Assembly (NCBI GenBank): GCA_937889485.1
Contig: CALAPG010000365.1
Coordinates: forward strand, 1 to 14,842
DNA from: an uncultured Moraxella sp.
GTDB lineage: Bacteria; Pseudomonadota; Gammaproteobacteria; Pseudomonadales; Moraxellaceae
Reading direction: 5' to 3'
Length of the DNA stretch: 14,842 bases
Part shown: piece by piece, positions 1-6,752 of the stretch
Numbering within the stretch: position 1 is the stretch's first letter
Layout: the number at the start of each line of letters is the position of its first letter
The notes under the pieces: generated by a model
What the model saw: only the letters and a program-made list of their open reading frames with translations
What the model was told of the DNA's origin: nothing
Databases searched by the model: none
Made by a program: the position numbers and the translations under genes

Positions 1-435
1 TAGCACCTCATCGCGTGGCGTGACTTTTTTGATGACATCGTAATCTTGGTTAATCAATTGGGTCATGCGCGCTTCAATTTTTGCCATATCATCGGGCGTA
101 AACGGGCGCTCGCTATAGATGTCATAATAAAAGCCATCTTCAATGACAGGCCCAATTACCATCTTGACGTCAGGATACAATTGCTTGACCGCATGACCTA
201 ATAAGTGGGCGGTCGAGTGGCGAATGATTTCCACCCCTTCGCTGTCTTTGGGGGTGATAATTTGGACGGTAGCGTCATGCGTAATGGGGTCGCATGCATC
301 GACCAATTGACCGTTGACACGTCCTGCCACGGTGGCTTTGGCAAGCCCTGCACCGATGCTTTGCGCCACTTCCATCACAGAAGTTTGCCCGTCAAATTGT
401 TTGATATCGCCGTTGGGTAGGGTAATGGCTACCAT
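1..435 (-). CDS. thrS: Threonine--tRNA ligase, N-terminal part (partial at left edge)
   Basis: Threonyl-tRNA synthetase charges tRNA-Thr with threonine in the cytoplasm. Only the first 145 codons are here; the frame is open to base 1 and the catalytic core lies outside. Residues 1 to about 62 (start [10 protein letters not shown]) form the TGS domain. The N2 editing domain follows, with the HxxxH motif at His73 and His77 (HSTAHLL), the same numbering as E. coli ThrRS, where this site removes mischarged serine. [12 protein letters not shown] at 94-105 is also typical. The ATG at 435 is preceded by AGGAG at 441-445 with a 5-nt spacer, so the start is secure. A promoter with a perfect -10 lies about 165 bp upstream, and the long leader contains a tRNA-like hairpin, suggesting translational autoregulation as in E. 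coli thrS. Identification is near certain. Confidence 0.97.
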   Translation of the reverse strand, partial: MVAITLPNGDIKQFDGQTSVMEVAQSIGAGLAKATVAGRVNGQLVDACDPITHDATVQIITPKDSEGVEIIRHSTAHLLGHAVKQLYPDVKMVIGPVIEDGFYYDIYSERPFTPDDMAKIEARMTQLINQDYDVIKKVTPRDEVL

Positions 436-462
436 AATTGCTCCTGTTGTCCTTTGGCAGTG

Positions 463-483
463 ATGACCGGCACTATCGGTCAT
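463..483 (-). promoter_or_regulatory. Hairpin in thrS leader resembling the tRNA-Thr anticodon arm (putative operator)
   Basis: In the mRNA sense the sequence is ATGACCG, loop ATAGTGC, CGGTCAT: seven perfect pairs and a 7-nt loop. Read as an anticodon loop, it has U at position 33, AGU at 34-36 and a purine (G) at 37. AGU would read the threonine codon ACU, and G35/U36 are the ThrRS identity bases known from E. coli. The hairpin ends 27 nt before the ATG, just upstream of the AGGAG. In E. coli, ThrRS binds a leader hairpin that mimics the tRNA anticodon arm and blocks ribosome binding. The structure is seen; the function is inferred. Confidence 0.6.
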
Positions 484-519
484 ATAACCGTGAGAGATGG
501 GAATAAAAAATTAGGAATA

Positions 520-561
520 TTGTTGGGAATGCTAAACTTACTGTGCTTGGCTCTGCAACAA
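520..561 (-). promoter_or_regulatory. Long-range stem in thrS leader (possible second operator domain)
   Basis: TTGTTG (556-561 on the minus strand) can pair with CAACAA (520-525), enclosing 30 nt. It is separated from the anticodon-like hairpin by a mostly unpaired pyrimidine-rich stretch (484-519). This resembles the E. coli thrS operator layout, in which two structured domains flank a single-stranded one. The stem is only 6 bp, so the support is modest. Confidence 0.3.
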
Positions 562-603
562 AACCCTATGTAAAAGTTACGTTTTAAAAAGCGTAAATGC
601 CGT

Positions 604-631
604 ATTATAGCAAATTTCGCGTATGAAACAA
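604..631 (-). promoter_or_regulatory. Probable sigma70 promoter of thrS
   Basis: On the minus strand a perfect TATAAT lies at 604-609, with TTGTTT at 626-631 as the -35 and a 16-bp spacer. Transcription would start near 597, giving a leader of about 160 nt, long enough for the putative operator structures. Confidence 0.55.
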
Positions 632-780
632 AGGCGCTAACATAAAGAAACATGAATAGATTAACGCCATCTGTGTCTTTGATCTGACCACCCCAAAAAG
701 TGGCAATCCTTGCAGCGTTAGGTTGCTATGTTTGCTAATAGGGTGTCACAAATATTTTATCATCATCAAGAGAGCTTTGT

Positions 781-1812
781 ATGTCAGTCGATTTTTCCAA
801 CACCTTAATTGTAGCTGTTTCTGCCACGGCATTGTTTGATTTATCGGAGTCTGAGCAGTTTTTTCAAACCGCACTGAGCGATGACCCTGATACCGCGGTT
901 GATAAGTTTCGCCGTTATATGATTGAACGAGAAAATGACCCGCTACAAACAGGCACGGGCTATCCACTGATTAAAGCGCTACTTAATTTAAACCGTCATC
1001 TGCCGCAGACTGAAACGTTAAATGAGGTAATGACGCCCATGGTGGAGGTGGTGATTATGTCTAAAAATAGCCCAGATACAGGGATTCAAGTGCTTAACGC
1101 CATCCGCTCATACGGATTGCCCATTACCCGCTCTGCCTTTACCTCAGGGGAGGGGGTGGCAGATTATGTGTCTGATTTTAAGGTGGATTTATTTTTGACC
1201 ACCAATCATGACGATGCCCAGCAAGTGACGGATGCGGGCGTGTGTGCCTGCGCAATTTTGGATGCACCGCCCATTGATATGAAAGAACTGGATACCGAGC
1301 AGCTGCGTATCGCCTTTGACGGTGATGCGGTACTGTTTGATGAGGCAGGCGAGTTATTATCACAAACCAAAGGGCTCAAAGCCTTTCATGACTATGAAGC
1401 CAAAATGAGCGATGTTCCCATGAACAAGGGCCCTTATGCCGATTTTTTGATAAAACTCTCCAAACTACAACAACGCTTGCCATCTAAACCCAAACATCCG
1501 CCTATACAAATTGCCCTAGTGACAGCACGCAATGCGCCTGCCGATTTACGAGCGATTAAGACTTTGCGGGAGTGGGGGGTAAGTGTGGATTTGGCATTTT
1601 TTTTGGGAGGATTGGATAAAAAACACGTGCTACAAACCTTCGCCCCACATATCTTCTTTGATGATTCTATCAATAACTATGAATCTGCCAAGAATGTGGT
1701 GCCGTCTGGCTTAGTGCCTTATCGCTCAAAATCAAAACTGTATACCAAAAAATCTGACAATGTCGCCAGTAACCATGCCGCCAATACCAATTTTGTCAAA
1801 ATTCATCCCTAA
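781..1812 (+). CDS. Cytosolic 5'-nucleotidase, cN-I family
   Basis: This 343-residue soluble protein matches the cN-I-type 5'-nucleotidase family (Pfam 5_nucleotid, PF06189), which hydrolyses nucleoside monophosphates such as AMP to the nucleoside and phosphate. HAD-like motifs appear in order: FDGDAVLFD at 179-187 (Asp nucleophile and acid/base), VTAR at 247-250, GGLDKK at 276-281 (motif III lysine) and HIFFDDS at 290-296 (acidic metal-binding pair). The signature around LREWGVSVDLAFFLGG (263-277) is characteristic. No signal peptide or membrane segment is seen. The ATG follows AGAGAG with a short spacer. The gene is a single transcription unit, divergent from thrS and ended by the terminator at 1831-1866. 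The family call is strong; substrate preference cannot be read from the sequence. Confidence 0.9.
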   Translation: MSVDFSNTLIVAVSATALFDLSESEQFFQTALSDDPDTAVDKFRRYMIERENDPLQTGTGYPLIKALLNLNRHLPQTETLNEVMTPMVEVVIMSKNSPDTGIQVLNAIRSYGLPITRSAFTSGEGVADYVSDFKVDLFLTTNHDDAQQVTDAGVCACAILDAPPIDMKELDTEQLRIAFDGDAVLFDEAGELLSQTKGLKAFHDYEAKMSDVPMNKGPYADFLIKLSKLQQRLPSKPKHPPIQIALVTARNAPADLRAIKTLREWGVSVDLAFFLGGLDKKHVLQTFAPHIFFDDSINNYESAKNVVPSGLVPYRSKSKLYTKKSDNVASNHAANTNFVKIHP

Positions 1813-1830
1813 ACTTGATGGGCGCTGACC

Positions 1831-1866
1831 AAAAAAATACCGCTTATGGTTAAGCGGTATTTTTTT
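1831..1866. terminator. Bidirectional rho-independent terminator
   Basis: A perfect 16-bp inverted repeat with a 4-nt loop (TGGT, 1847-1850). The GC-containing core TACCGCTTA/TAAGCGGTA is flanked by seven A on the left and seven T on the right, so it forms a stem with a U-tract in both directions. It lies 18 bp after the nucleotidase stop and 14 bp after the convergent actP stop, and can terminate both. Confidence 0.93.
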
Positions 1867-1880
1867 ATGGGGATTATCAA

Positions 1881-3605
1881 TTAGTGATCAGAAGCGCCTT
1901 CTGCACCGATACCTGTTAACGAACGCACGTACTGGGCGTCATAACCTGCTTTATCAAGGGCAGCACGGGGTGAGTTGTCGGTGATAGAACCAATCCACGC
2001 CATCAAGAATGCCACAGGCATACTAAATAACGCCACGTTTTTGTAAGGGAATGCAGCGGTTTCATGGTGCATAATATCCACCCAAACCGCAGGACCCAAG
2101 ACGATTAACACCACCGCCATAATCAGACCTGAAAAACCACCAATCACCGCGCCACGCGTGGTCAAGCCTTTCCAGAACATCGCCAAGAATAAGATAGGGA
2201 AGTTGGCAGATGCCGCTACCGCAAATACTAAACTTGCAATAAACGCCAAGTTTTGTTTTTCAAAGATAATACCAAGTACCATAGCAAGCACACTAAGTAC
2301 AAATACGGTGATACGTGAAGCGCGCATTTCTTCTGCATGGGTGCTACGACCTTTTTTAATCACACTGGCGTACAAGTCATGACTGACCGCAGACGCGCCT
2401 GATAGGGTCAAACCTGCAACAACCGCTAGGATGGTTGCGAATGCAACGGCAGAGATAAAGCCTAAAAACAAGTTACCACCAACTGCATGTGATAAATGAA
2501 TCGCCGCCATGTTGGCACCACCGATTAACTCAACTTTGCTCACGCCATCTTTCACAATCGTGGTGAAATAGTCGGGATGTTCAGCAAGGATCACGATAGC
2601 ACCCAAACCGATAATAACGATTAAGAAAAACACATAAGAAATACAGCTGGCTGCCACCAGTACAGATTTACGCGCTGCTTTTGCGTCAGGCACAGTGAAA
2701 AAACGCATTAATACGTGCGGCAAACCTGCAGTACCAAATAATAGACCAATACCCAAAGAAACCGCTTCAATCGGATTATTCACCAGTTTACCAGGTGCTA
2801 AAATTGCCTCATGTTTACTGTGAACCGCAACCGCTTGTTTAAATAAGTTGTCAAAACTAAAGCCAACATGGTTCATAACCATTAAGGCCATAAAAGTCGC
2901 GCCTGACATCAATAAAATGGCTTTGATAATCTGTACCCATGTGGTGGCAAGCATACCGCCAAACAATACATAAATCATCATCAAAATGCCCACTGTTAAG
3001 ACGGCATAGGCATAATCTAGCCCAAACAATAACTGAATTAATTTACCCGCGCCCACCATTTGGGCAATTAGGTATAAAGAAACAACTACTAAGGTACCCG
3101 ATGCCGCAAAAATACGCACAGGCGTTTGTTGGAATCGATAAGACGCTACGTCTGCAAAGGTAAACTTACCTAGATTGCGTAAACGCTCTGCAATTAAGAA
3201 CAGAATAATAGGCCAGCCAATCAAAAATGCCAGTGTATAGATCATGCCGTCAAAGCCCACCGTAAACACCATACTTGATAGACCGAGGAAGGTGACCGCA
3301 GACATATAGTCACCTGCGATAGCAATACCATTTTTGGTGCCTGAAATGCCACCACCCGCCGTATAAAAGTCACTGGCAGTTTTGTTTTGTTTGGATGCCC
3401 AATAAGTGATCCCCAGGGTTGCAACCACGAAAATCAAAAACATGATAATCGCTGAAATGTTTAGCGGTTGTTTTTTTACTTCACCGTCTAATGCCCCAGC
3501 TGCCCATGCTGGCATCTGAGCCATTAGACCCATTAATGTCAAGCTTGCGGCAGTTGAAATTTTGCCCACCCGCTTTGCAACGCCCTTATATTTTTGTTGT
3601 AACAT
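1881..3605 (-). CDS. actP: Cation/acetate symporter ActP (SSS family)
   Basis: ActP is a sodium:solute symporter-family inner-membrane protein that imports acetate and other short monocarboxylates. From the chosen start it has 574 residues; E. coli ActP has 549. An N-terminal hydrophobic stretch ending in PAWAAGA looks like a cleavable signal peptide, as in the E. coli protein. Many membrane helices follow, with family-typical DFYTAGGG and [11 protein letters not shown] near residues 80-105. An in-frame ATG at 3617 is possible, but the GGAGG serving as Shine-Dalgarno for the ATG at 3605 lies directly after it, inside the longer reading (5-nt spacer), so I chose 3605. It lies 64 bp downstream of yjcH on the same strand, the usual yjcH-actP order. 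No acs gene is adjacent in this window. Its 3' end is closed by the shared terminator. Confidence 0.95.
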   Translation of the reverse strand: MLQQKYKGVAKRVGKISTAASLTLMGLMAQMPAWAAGALDGEVKKQPLNISAIIMFLIFVVATLGITYWASKQNKTASDFYTAGGGISGTKNGIAIAGDYMSAVTFLGLSSMVFTVGFDGMIYTLAFLIGWPIILFLIAERLRNLGKFTFADVASYRFQQTPVRIFAASGTLVVVSLYLIAQMVGAGKLIQLLFGLDYAYAVLTVGILMMIYVLFGGMLATTWVQIIKAILLMSGATFMALMVMNHVGFSFDNLFKQAVAVHSKHEAILAPGKLVNNPIEAVSLGIGLLFGTAGLPHVLMRFFTVPDAKAARKSVLVAASCISYVFFLIVIIGLGAIVILAEHPDYFTTIVKDGVSKVELIGGANMAAIHLSHAVGGNLFLGFISAVAFATILAVVAGLTLSGASAVSHDLYASVIKKGRSTHAEEMRASRITVFVLSVLAMVLGIIFEKQNLAFIASLVFAVAASANFPILFLAMFWKGLTTRGAVIGGFSGLIMAVVLIVLGPAVWVDIMHHETAAFPYKNVALFSMPVAFLMAWIGSITDNSPRAALDKAGYDAQYVRSLTGIGAEGASDH

Positions 3606-3652
3606 GCCACCCTCCATGGTGTCAAAAAATCAATTAAAAAGGTTGATACCGA

Positions 3653-3667
3653 GCACAATCCCTGTGC
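3653..3667 (-). repeat. Small hairpin in the yjcH-actP gap
   Basis: In the mRNA sense GCACA, loop GGGAT, TGTGC forms a 5-bp stem directly after the yjcH stop codon. A run of five U follows about 10 nt later. It is too weak for a clear terminator, but it could attenuate transcription or protect the yjcH 3' end and so set the yjcH:actP ratio. Confidence 0.35.
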
Positions 3668-3669
3668 GG

Positions 3670-3990
3670 CTACACCTTGCCACTACTGATGTCATCAATA
3701 ACTTTTCGAGTCAAACTATCAAACTCACCGTTGGCTTTACTGATATAAATTGCAGTGATAACAGGAACAAAAATCATGATAGCGGTGGCGATATAAAAAC
3801 CAACGGGCGCTGATGCACCCGCTGAGATAGGGGCAGCAAACATGGCAGGATCAAAACCAACCAACAACAAAAATCCAAACCAAACAATTAACGTAATCAG
3901 TGAAAACATGATGCCAAGGCTGGTTTTCTTTTTTGCCATGGTTTGAAATTCAGGATTATTTAGGATACGTTGTACTTGCGCTTCATCCAT
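3670..3990 (-). CDS. yjcH: DUF485 inner-membrane protein YjcH, partner of ActP
   Basis: A 106-residue membrane protein of the DUF485 (YjcH) family, whose genes typically precede actP. The N-terminal signature NNPEFQTMAKKK at 10-21 is typical. Two hydrophobic segments follow, at about 25-47 and 62-86, with a charged C-terminal tail. The frame stays open upstream to an ATG at 4059, but the ATG at 3990 has a strong AGGAGAGG Shine-Dalgarno and gives the usual family length, so the shorter start is preferred. The molecular role of YjcH is not established; linkage to acetate uptake is by gene context. Confidence 0.9.
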   Translation of the reverse strand: MDEAQVQRILNNPEFQTMAKKKTSLGIMFSLITLIVWFGFLLLVGFDPAMFAAPISAGASAPVGFYIATAIMIFVPVITAIYISKANGEFDSLTRKVIDDISSGKV

Positions 3991-4261
3991 GATACCTCTC
4001 CTTGTAAATGAATGAAAAGACAGCATGACACTGGTTTTACCCATGTAACATGGTGCCAAATTAGATGAAGAAGAGAGAATGAGTCAAAATAACTAACGAT
4101 CAGCTGAGCCCTGCAAATCCACTATGCCAAATCGGATCAATTGTGTTTGTTATTTTCTTAAATGATACAATCAATCTCATCTTCCTGATTAACTACTATT
4201 ATTAAATGAAAGTAACAAAAAAATCTAGCATTTTTTTACAAAAAAACAAAAAACTTTGCCA

Positions 4262-4277
4262 ACTTGGGTAACCAAGT
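4262..4277. promoter_or_regulatory. Palindrome near the predicted yjcH-actP start site (putative operator)
   Basis: ACTTGG-GTAA-CCAAGT has perfect 6-bp arms and a 4-bp centre. It sits 8-23 bp downstream of the predicted start point from the TATAAT at 4292-4297, a usual position for repressor binding. The regulator is unknown. Confidence 0.4.
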
Positions 4278-4291
4278 CCCTATCTTTAGTA

Positions 4292-4297
4292 ATTATA
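4292..4297 (-). promoter_or_regulatory. Candidate -10 element for yjcH-actP
   Basis: A perfect TATAAT on the minus strand, but the sequence 16-18 bp upstream does not resemble TTGACA, so the promoter would need an activator or another promoter may be used. Transcription would begin near 4285. Confidence 0.3.
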
Positions 4298-4410
4298 AAG
4301 AAACAATGTTGAAAAATTGAGCCTAGCAAGCGCTCAAACTAGCCGTTTTAGACCTTAATTTGATGCTATACCAATGCAAAAAAATAGTCACCCTTTACTT
4401 TAAACGCAAA

Positions 4411-5334
4411 CTAATGCTGTAGAGCATCGAGTACGCTGGCATGGTGAAAGGTAAAGCCGTTATTGGTTAACGCTGTTGGCACAACTTTTTGACCATCTAG
4501 CAGTAAGGTTGACATCTCGCCAAACATCGCCTTGACCACACAGGCAGGCATGGTCATGACGGTGGGACGGTGTAACCAGTCGCCCATCGCCGTGGTGAAT
4601 TTGCCATTGGTCACAGGGTTGGGGTGGGTGAGATTATAAATTTGCTGATAGGGCAAACTTTGTGCCAAATTTTGCGCAATGATAAACACCACCGCCCGTA
4701 CCCAGTCATCACGGCTTATCCAGCTCATGATTTGCTTGCCATCGCCCAATTTGCCACCACCGCCCAATTTAAACGGGGTCACCAATCTAGCCACCATGCC
4801 GCCATAGGGGGCAATCACCACGCCTGTGCGAACAATAGCCACGGGCACTATATCGCTCACTGACTTTGCCAAGGTTTCCCAGCGATCACACAGTTCATGG
4901 GCAAAGTCGGTTTTGACCACAGGGCTGGTCTCATCAAGGGATTGGTGGTCAGTTGTGCTTTGAGTGCCATACCAACCAATCGCCGACCCGCTAATCAGTA
5001 GTTTGGGTTTGATGGGTATGCGCTTGATATAGTCGACCACGGCTTGGGTGGGTTTGAGTCGGCTGTCAAAAAGCTGTTGTTTACGTTCGTCTGTCCAGCG
5101 ACTGTCGGCAATGCCTGCCCCTGCAAGGTTGATGATGATGTCATACTGTTCGGTTGTGGTGGCTAGGTCGTCATAGCCAATCACCTCATTGGCAATGTTT
5201 TTAGTTTTTTCTTTGCTAGGTGAGCGAGATACCCAAACCACGCTATTTTTTTCATGATTAAATGGTTGATTTTGCAAGGCTTTGGTTAATGATGTGCCTA
5301 AAAATCCCGAACCGCCTGTGATTAAAATTTTCAT
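4411..5334 (-). CDS. TIGR01777-family epimerase, YfcH-like (SDR superfamily)
   Basis: A 307-residue NAD(P)-dependent epimerase/dehydratase-like protein of the extended SDR superfamily. The N-terminal Rossmann motif is GGSGFLG at 7-13. Family-typical blocks follow: NLAGAGIADSRW (69-80), SGSAIGWYG (115-123), RTGVV (169-173) and a C-terminal DUF1731 segment containing HRPTVMTMP (255-263) and LLLDGQKVVP (278-287). This combination marks the YfcH/TIGR01777 family, whose substrate is unknown; older databases link it loosely to a cell-division inhibitor name, which I do not adopt. AAGGA lies about 10 nt before the ATG. It is 48 bp downstream of the small membrane-protein gene on the same strand, so it may be cotranscribed with that gene and the GbsR-like regulator. 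Confidence 0.88.
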   Translation of the reverse strand: MKILITGGSGFLGTSLTKALQNQPFNHEKNSVVWVSRSPSKEKTKNIANEVIGYDDLATTTEQYDIIINLAGAGIADSRWTDERKQQLFDSRLKPTQAVVDYIKRIPIKPKLLISGSAIGWYGTQSTTDHQSLDETSPVVKTDFAHELCDRWETLAKSVSDIVPVAIVRTGVVIAPYGGMVARLVTPFKLGGGGKLGDGKQIMSWISRDDWVRAVVFIIAQNLAQSLPYQQIYNLTHPNPVTNGKFTTAMGDWLHRPTVMTMPACVVKAMFGEMSTLLLDGQKVVPTALTNNGFTFHHASVLDALQH

Positions 5335-5382
5335 ATTACATTTTCCTTTTTTTATTAAAACTGAAATTTAGGGTTAAAATTT

Positions 5383-5862
5383 TTAGCTTTTTGGTAAAAC
5401 AAACTGTCCAACAATTACGCTACTTAAACCACCCGTTATGCCAAAAAGAATCATAGAATTAGCCATTACAATCACTGTGCCTAGATTAGGATTATTAAAA
5501 AGTTTGAAATCTGACAAAACTAAGTTAATCAAAAAAACGAACAATACTGTTATCAAGAATCCAATTGCAAAAACATGAAAATATGAAGACAAATTTTTTC
5601 TAAAAAATCGTAACTTGGTAATCGCACACCCTGTTAGCAACGCTGGTATCATGCCTACAATTATTCCCAAGATTACGAGTGAGAAAAAGCCTCTAATTAA
5701 AGTAATACTGTCGATTTGAAAAGGGATAGAAGGTACTATGGAATTTGGTGAAATTAAGTCAAAGATTTTGAATAAACCAACTAATATAAAACCACCAAGT
5801 GGTCCACCCAATAAGGCATAGCTTAAAATCACTTTTCCAGTCGAATAATTGTAAAATTCCAT
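5383..5862 (-). CDS. Hypothetical four-helix membrane protein, AT-rich
   Basis: I do not recognise this 159-residue protein. It has four strongly hydrophobic segments at roughly 11-35, 54-80, 93-117 and 125-155, glycine-rich in the first and last, and a short polar C-terminus, so it is very probably an integral inner-membrane protein. Its DNA is clearly richer in A+T than the neighbouring genes, with many AAA, TTT and ATT codons, which may reflect acquisition from elsewhere. The start ATG is 12 bp after the stop of the GbsR-like regulator gene, preceded only by a weak GAG-type ribosome site, so translation may be coupled or low. The tight spacing suggests it is cotranscribed with, and perhaps controlled by, that regulator. 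Function unknown. Confidence 0.7.
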   Translation of the reverse strand: MEFYNYSTGKVILSYALLGGPLGGFILVGLFKIFDLISPNSIVPSIPFQIDSITLIRGFFSLVILGIIVGMIPALLTGCAITKLRFFRKNLSSYFHVFAIGFLITVLFVFLINLVLSDFKLFNNPNLGTVIVMANSMILFGITGGLSSVIVGQFVLPKS

Positions 5863-5874
5863 TTTTTACTCAAC

Positions 5875-6393
5875 TCATTTCAAAAACTTCTGAATCGTTG
5901 CCCCAAGTTTTAGGATACGATTGAGCGTGGTGGTAGAAAGTTTTAACATCTCATTTGCCCAAGTGGTGAGCGTATCGACAAATTGATGGGTGTCTTTGAT
6001 ACGCTGCCGAACTTCTTGATGCTCTTGGGCAAACTCAGCTGACTTCATCAACTCATCCAAAAAACTCACCGTAGGGGCAAGCTCTCGGCGGTAGCGTTCT
6101 TCCACAATCACCTTGGCAAGCTCCCACACATCGGTGCCCGTGGTAAAATAATCGCGCCGATCCCCCATCACATGCACAGTCTGCACCAGATTGAGGCTTT
6201 GCAGTTCTTTGATGCTGTTGCTCACATTGGAGCGAGCCACGCCCAGCGTATCTACCAATTCTTCGGCATGCATGGGCTTGCCAACCAAATACAGCAGGGC
6301 GTGAATCTGTGCCACGGTGCGATTGACGCCCCATTTATTGCCCATCTCGCCCCAATGCAGAACAAATTTTTCGGTGGTAGGCGTCAGTTTCAT
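5875..6393 (-). CDS. GbsR/MarR-family transcriptional regulator
   Basis: A 172-residue winged-helix regulator. The N-terminal pattern (FVLHWGEMGNKWGVNRTVAQIHALLYL, residues 10-36) and the helix-turn-helix with wing from about 40 to 84 (ELVDTLGVARSNVSNSIKEL, then VMGDRRDYFTTG) match the GbsR subfamily, which in Bacillus and Vibrio represses compatible-solute uptake or synthesis genes. The C-terminal half is helical and probably dimerises. The frame extends upstream to 6426, but the ATG at 6393 has AAGGGG about 6 nt before it and starts at the conserved domain, so it is preferred. No osmolyte genes are in the window; its nearest possible targets are itself, the membrane protein and epimerase genes downstream, and the divergent enoyl-CoA hydratase gene. 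A palindrome at 6513-6532 overlaps its likely promoter. Confidence 0.85.
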   Translation of the reverse strand: MKLTPTTEKFVLHWGEMGNKWGVNRTVAQIHALLYLVGKPMHAEELVDTLGVARSNVSNSIKELQSLNLVQTVHVMGDRRDYFTTGTDVWELAKVIVEERYRRELAPTVSFLDELMKSAEFAQEHQEVRQRIKDTHQFVDTLTTWANEMLKLSTTTLNRILKLGATIQKFLK

Positions 6394-6494
6394 AATATCC
6401 CCTTCTATTGTCCTAGCCAAAAACACACTTTTACAAGTGTCTCTTTAGCAAGACCATTTTAACCAAACACTTTTAAAAATTTTCTAGTACGCCT

Positions 6495-6523
6495 AGTTTG
6501 CTACTTTCTTATATTTCTGTCAA
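6495..6523 (-). promoter_or_regulatory. Candidate promoter of the GbsR-like gene cluster
   Basis: TTGACA at 6518-6523 on the minus strand with a 17-bp spacer to CAAACT at 6495-6500. The -35 is perfect and the -10 poor (3 of 6 matches). TATAAG at 6508-6513 is another possible -10 but lacks a good -35. Confidence 0.4.
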
Positions 6524-6532
6524 TACAGAAAT
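6513..6532. promoter_or_regulatory. 20-bp palindrome overlapping the promoter of the GbsR-like gene (putative operator)
   Basis: ATTTCTGT-CAAT-ACAGAAAT has perfect 8-bp arms. On the minus strand its centre contains TTGACA (6518-6523), a consensus -35 element, so a dimer bound here would block RNA polymerase. It lies 120 bp upstream of the regulator start and 220 bp upstream of the divergent gene. The likely ligand is the adjacent GbsR-like protein (inference). Confidence 0.6.
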
Positions 6533-6702
6533 TAATAAAATAAAAAAACCACAAAACCTAGACACGCATACCATTCGATGATTTTGACTTATCAGACCAC
6601 GGTATTCCCCCAAGATTTATCCATAAATATGCTAACATGATAAATCGTTGCCAAAAATAAGTGGGTCAGGTGAGTAGCAAAAACCCTGTTCAGCTATGTA
6701 TG

Positions 6703-6743
6703 ACCCATGTATCTACCCATAAATACTGTAAATAATACTGTAA
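6703..6743 (+). repeat. 12-bp-period direct repeats before the enoyl-CoA hydratase gene
   Basis: ACCCAT occurs at 6703-6708 and 6715-6720, then AATACTGTAA at 6722-6731 and 6734-6743; both pairs have a 12-bp period. The second copy runs into the Shine-Dalgarno AAGGA. They may be tandem protein-binding sites or simple slippage products. Confidence 0.4.
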
Positions 6744-6752
6744 GGAAACATC

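Larger units (their letters stand above)
436..780. other. Divergent intergenic region between thrS and the 5'-nucleotidase gene
   Basis: This 345-bp gap has no convincing ORF. The left half (436-610) is the thrS leader and promoter. The right half should hold the plus-strand promoter for the nucleotidase gene. The best candidate I see is TTGCAG at 710-715 with GCTAAT at 734-739 (18-bp spacer), which is weak. A short hairpin, CCAC/GTGG at 688-703, has no clear role. Confidence 0.5.
3991..4410. other. Intergenic region upstream of yjcH-actP
   Basis: This 420-bp AT-rich region contains no credible gene. It is the 5' control region of yjcH-actP and also the 3' flank of the epimerase gene. No strong terminator for the epimerase gene is visible. 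A perfect TATAAT on the minus strand at 4292-4297 and a palindrome at 4262-4277 are the only notable sites. The long stretch between them and yjcH implies a leader of nearly 300 nt if that promoter is used. Confidence 0.5.
6394..6752. other. Divergent intergenic region between the GbsR-like gene and the enoyl-CoA hydratase gene
   Basis: A 359-bp region with no credible ORF. It holds the palindrome and promoter facing left. Facing right, no clear -35/-10 pair is visible. The 5' region of the hydratase gene has a possible hairpin (TGGGTCA at 6662-6668 with TGACCCA at 6701-6707) and short direct repeats at 12-bp spacing just before the ribosome site. Confidence 0.5.

Noticed and set aside
205..420. 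71-codon plus-strand reading frame
   Set aside because: Antisense to the well-supported thrS coding region; no ribosome site or independent protein signature.
681..708. Possible insertion-sequence end (GATCTGACCACCCCAAAAAG)
   Set aside because: It resembles the ends of some IS3-family elements from memory, but there is no partner inverted repeat, target duplication or transposase nearby.
4112..4130. Sigma54-like site TTGGCATAGTGGATTTGCA on the minus strand before yjcH
   Set aside because: The GG and GC elements are 12 bp apart instead of the strict 10, so it should not be recognised by sigma54.
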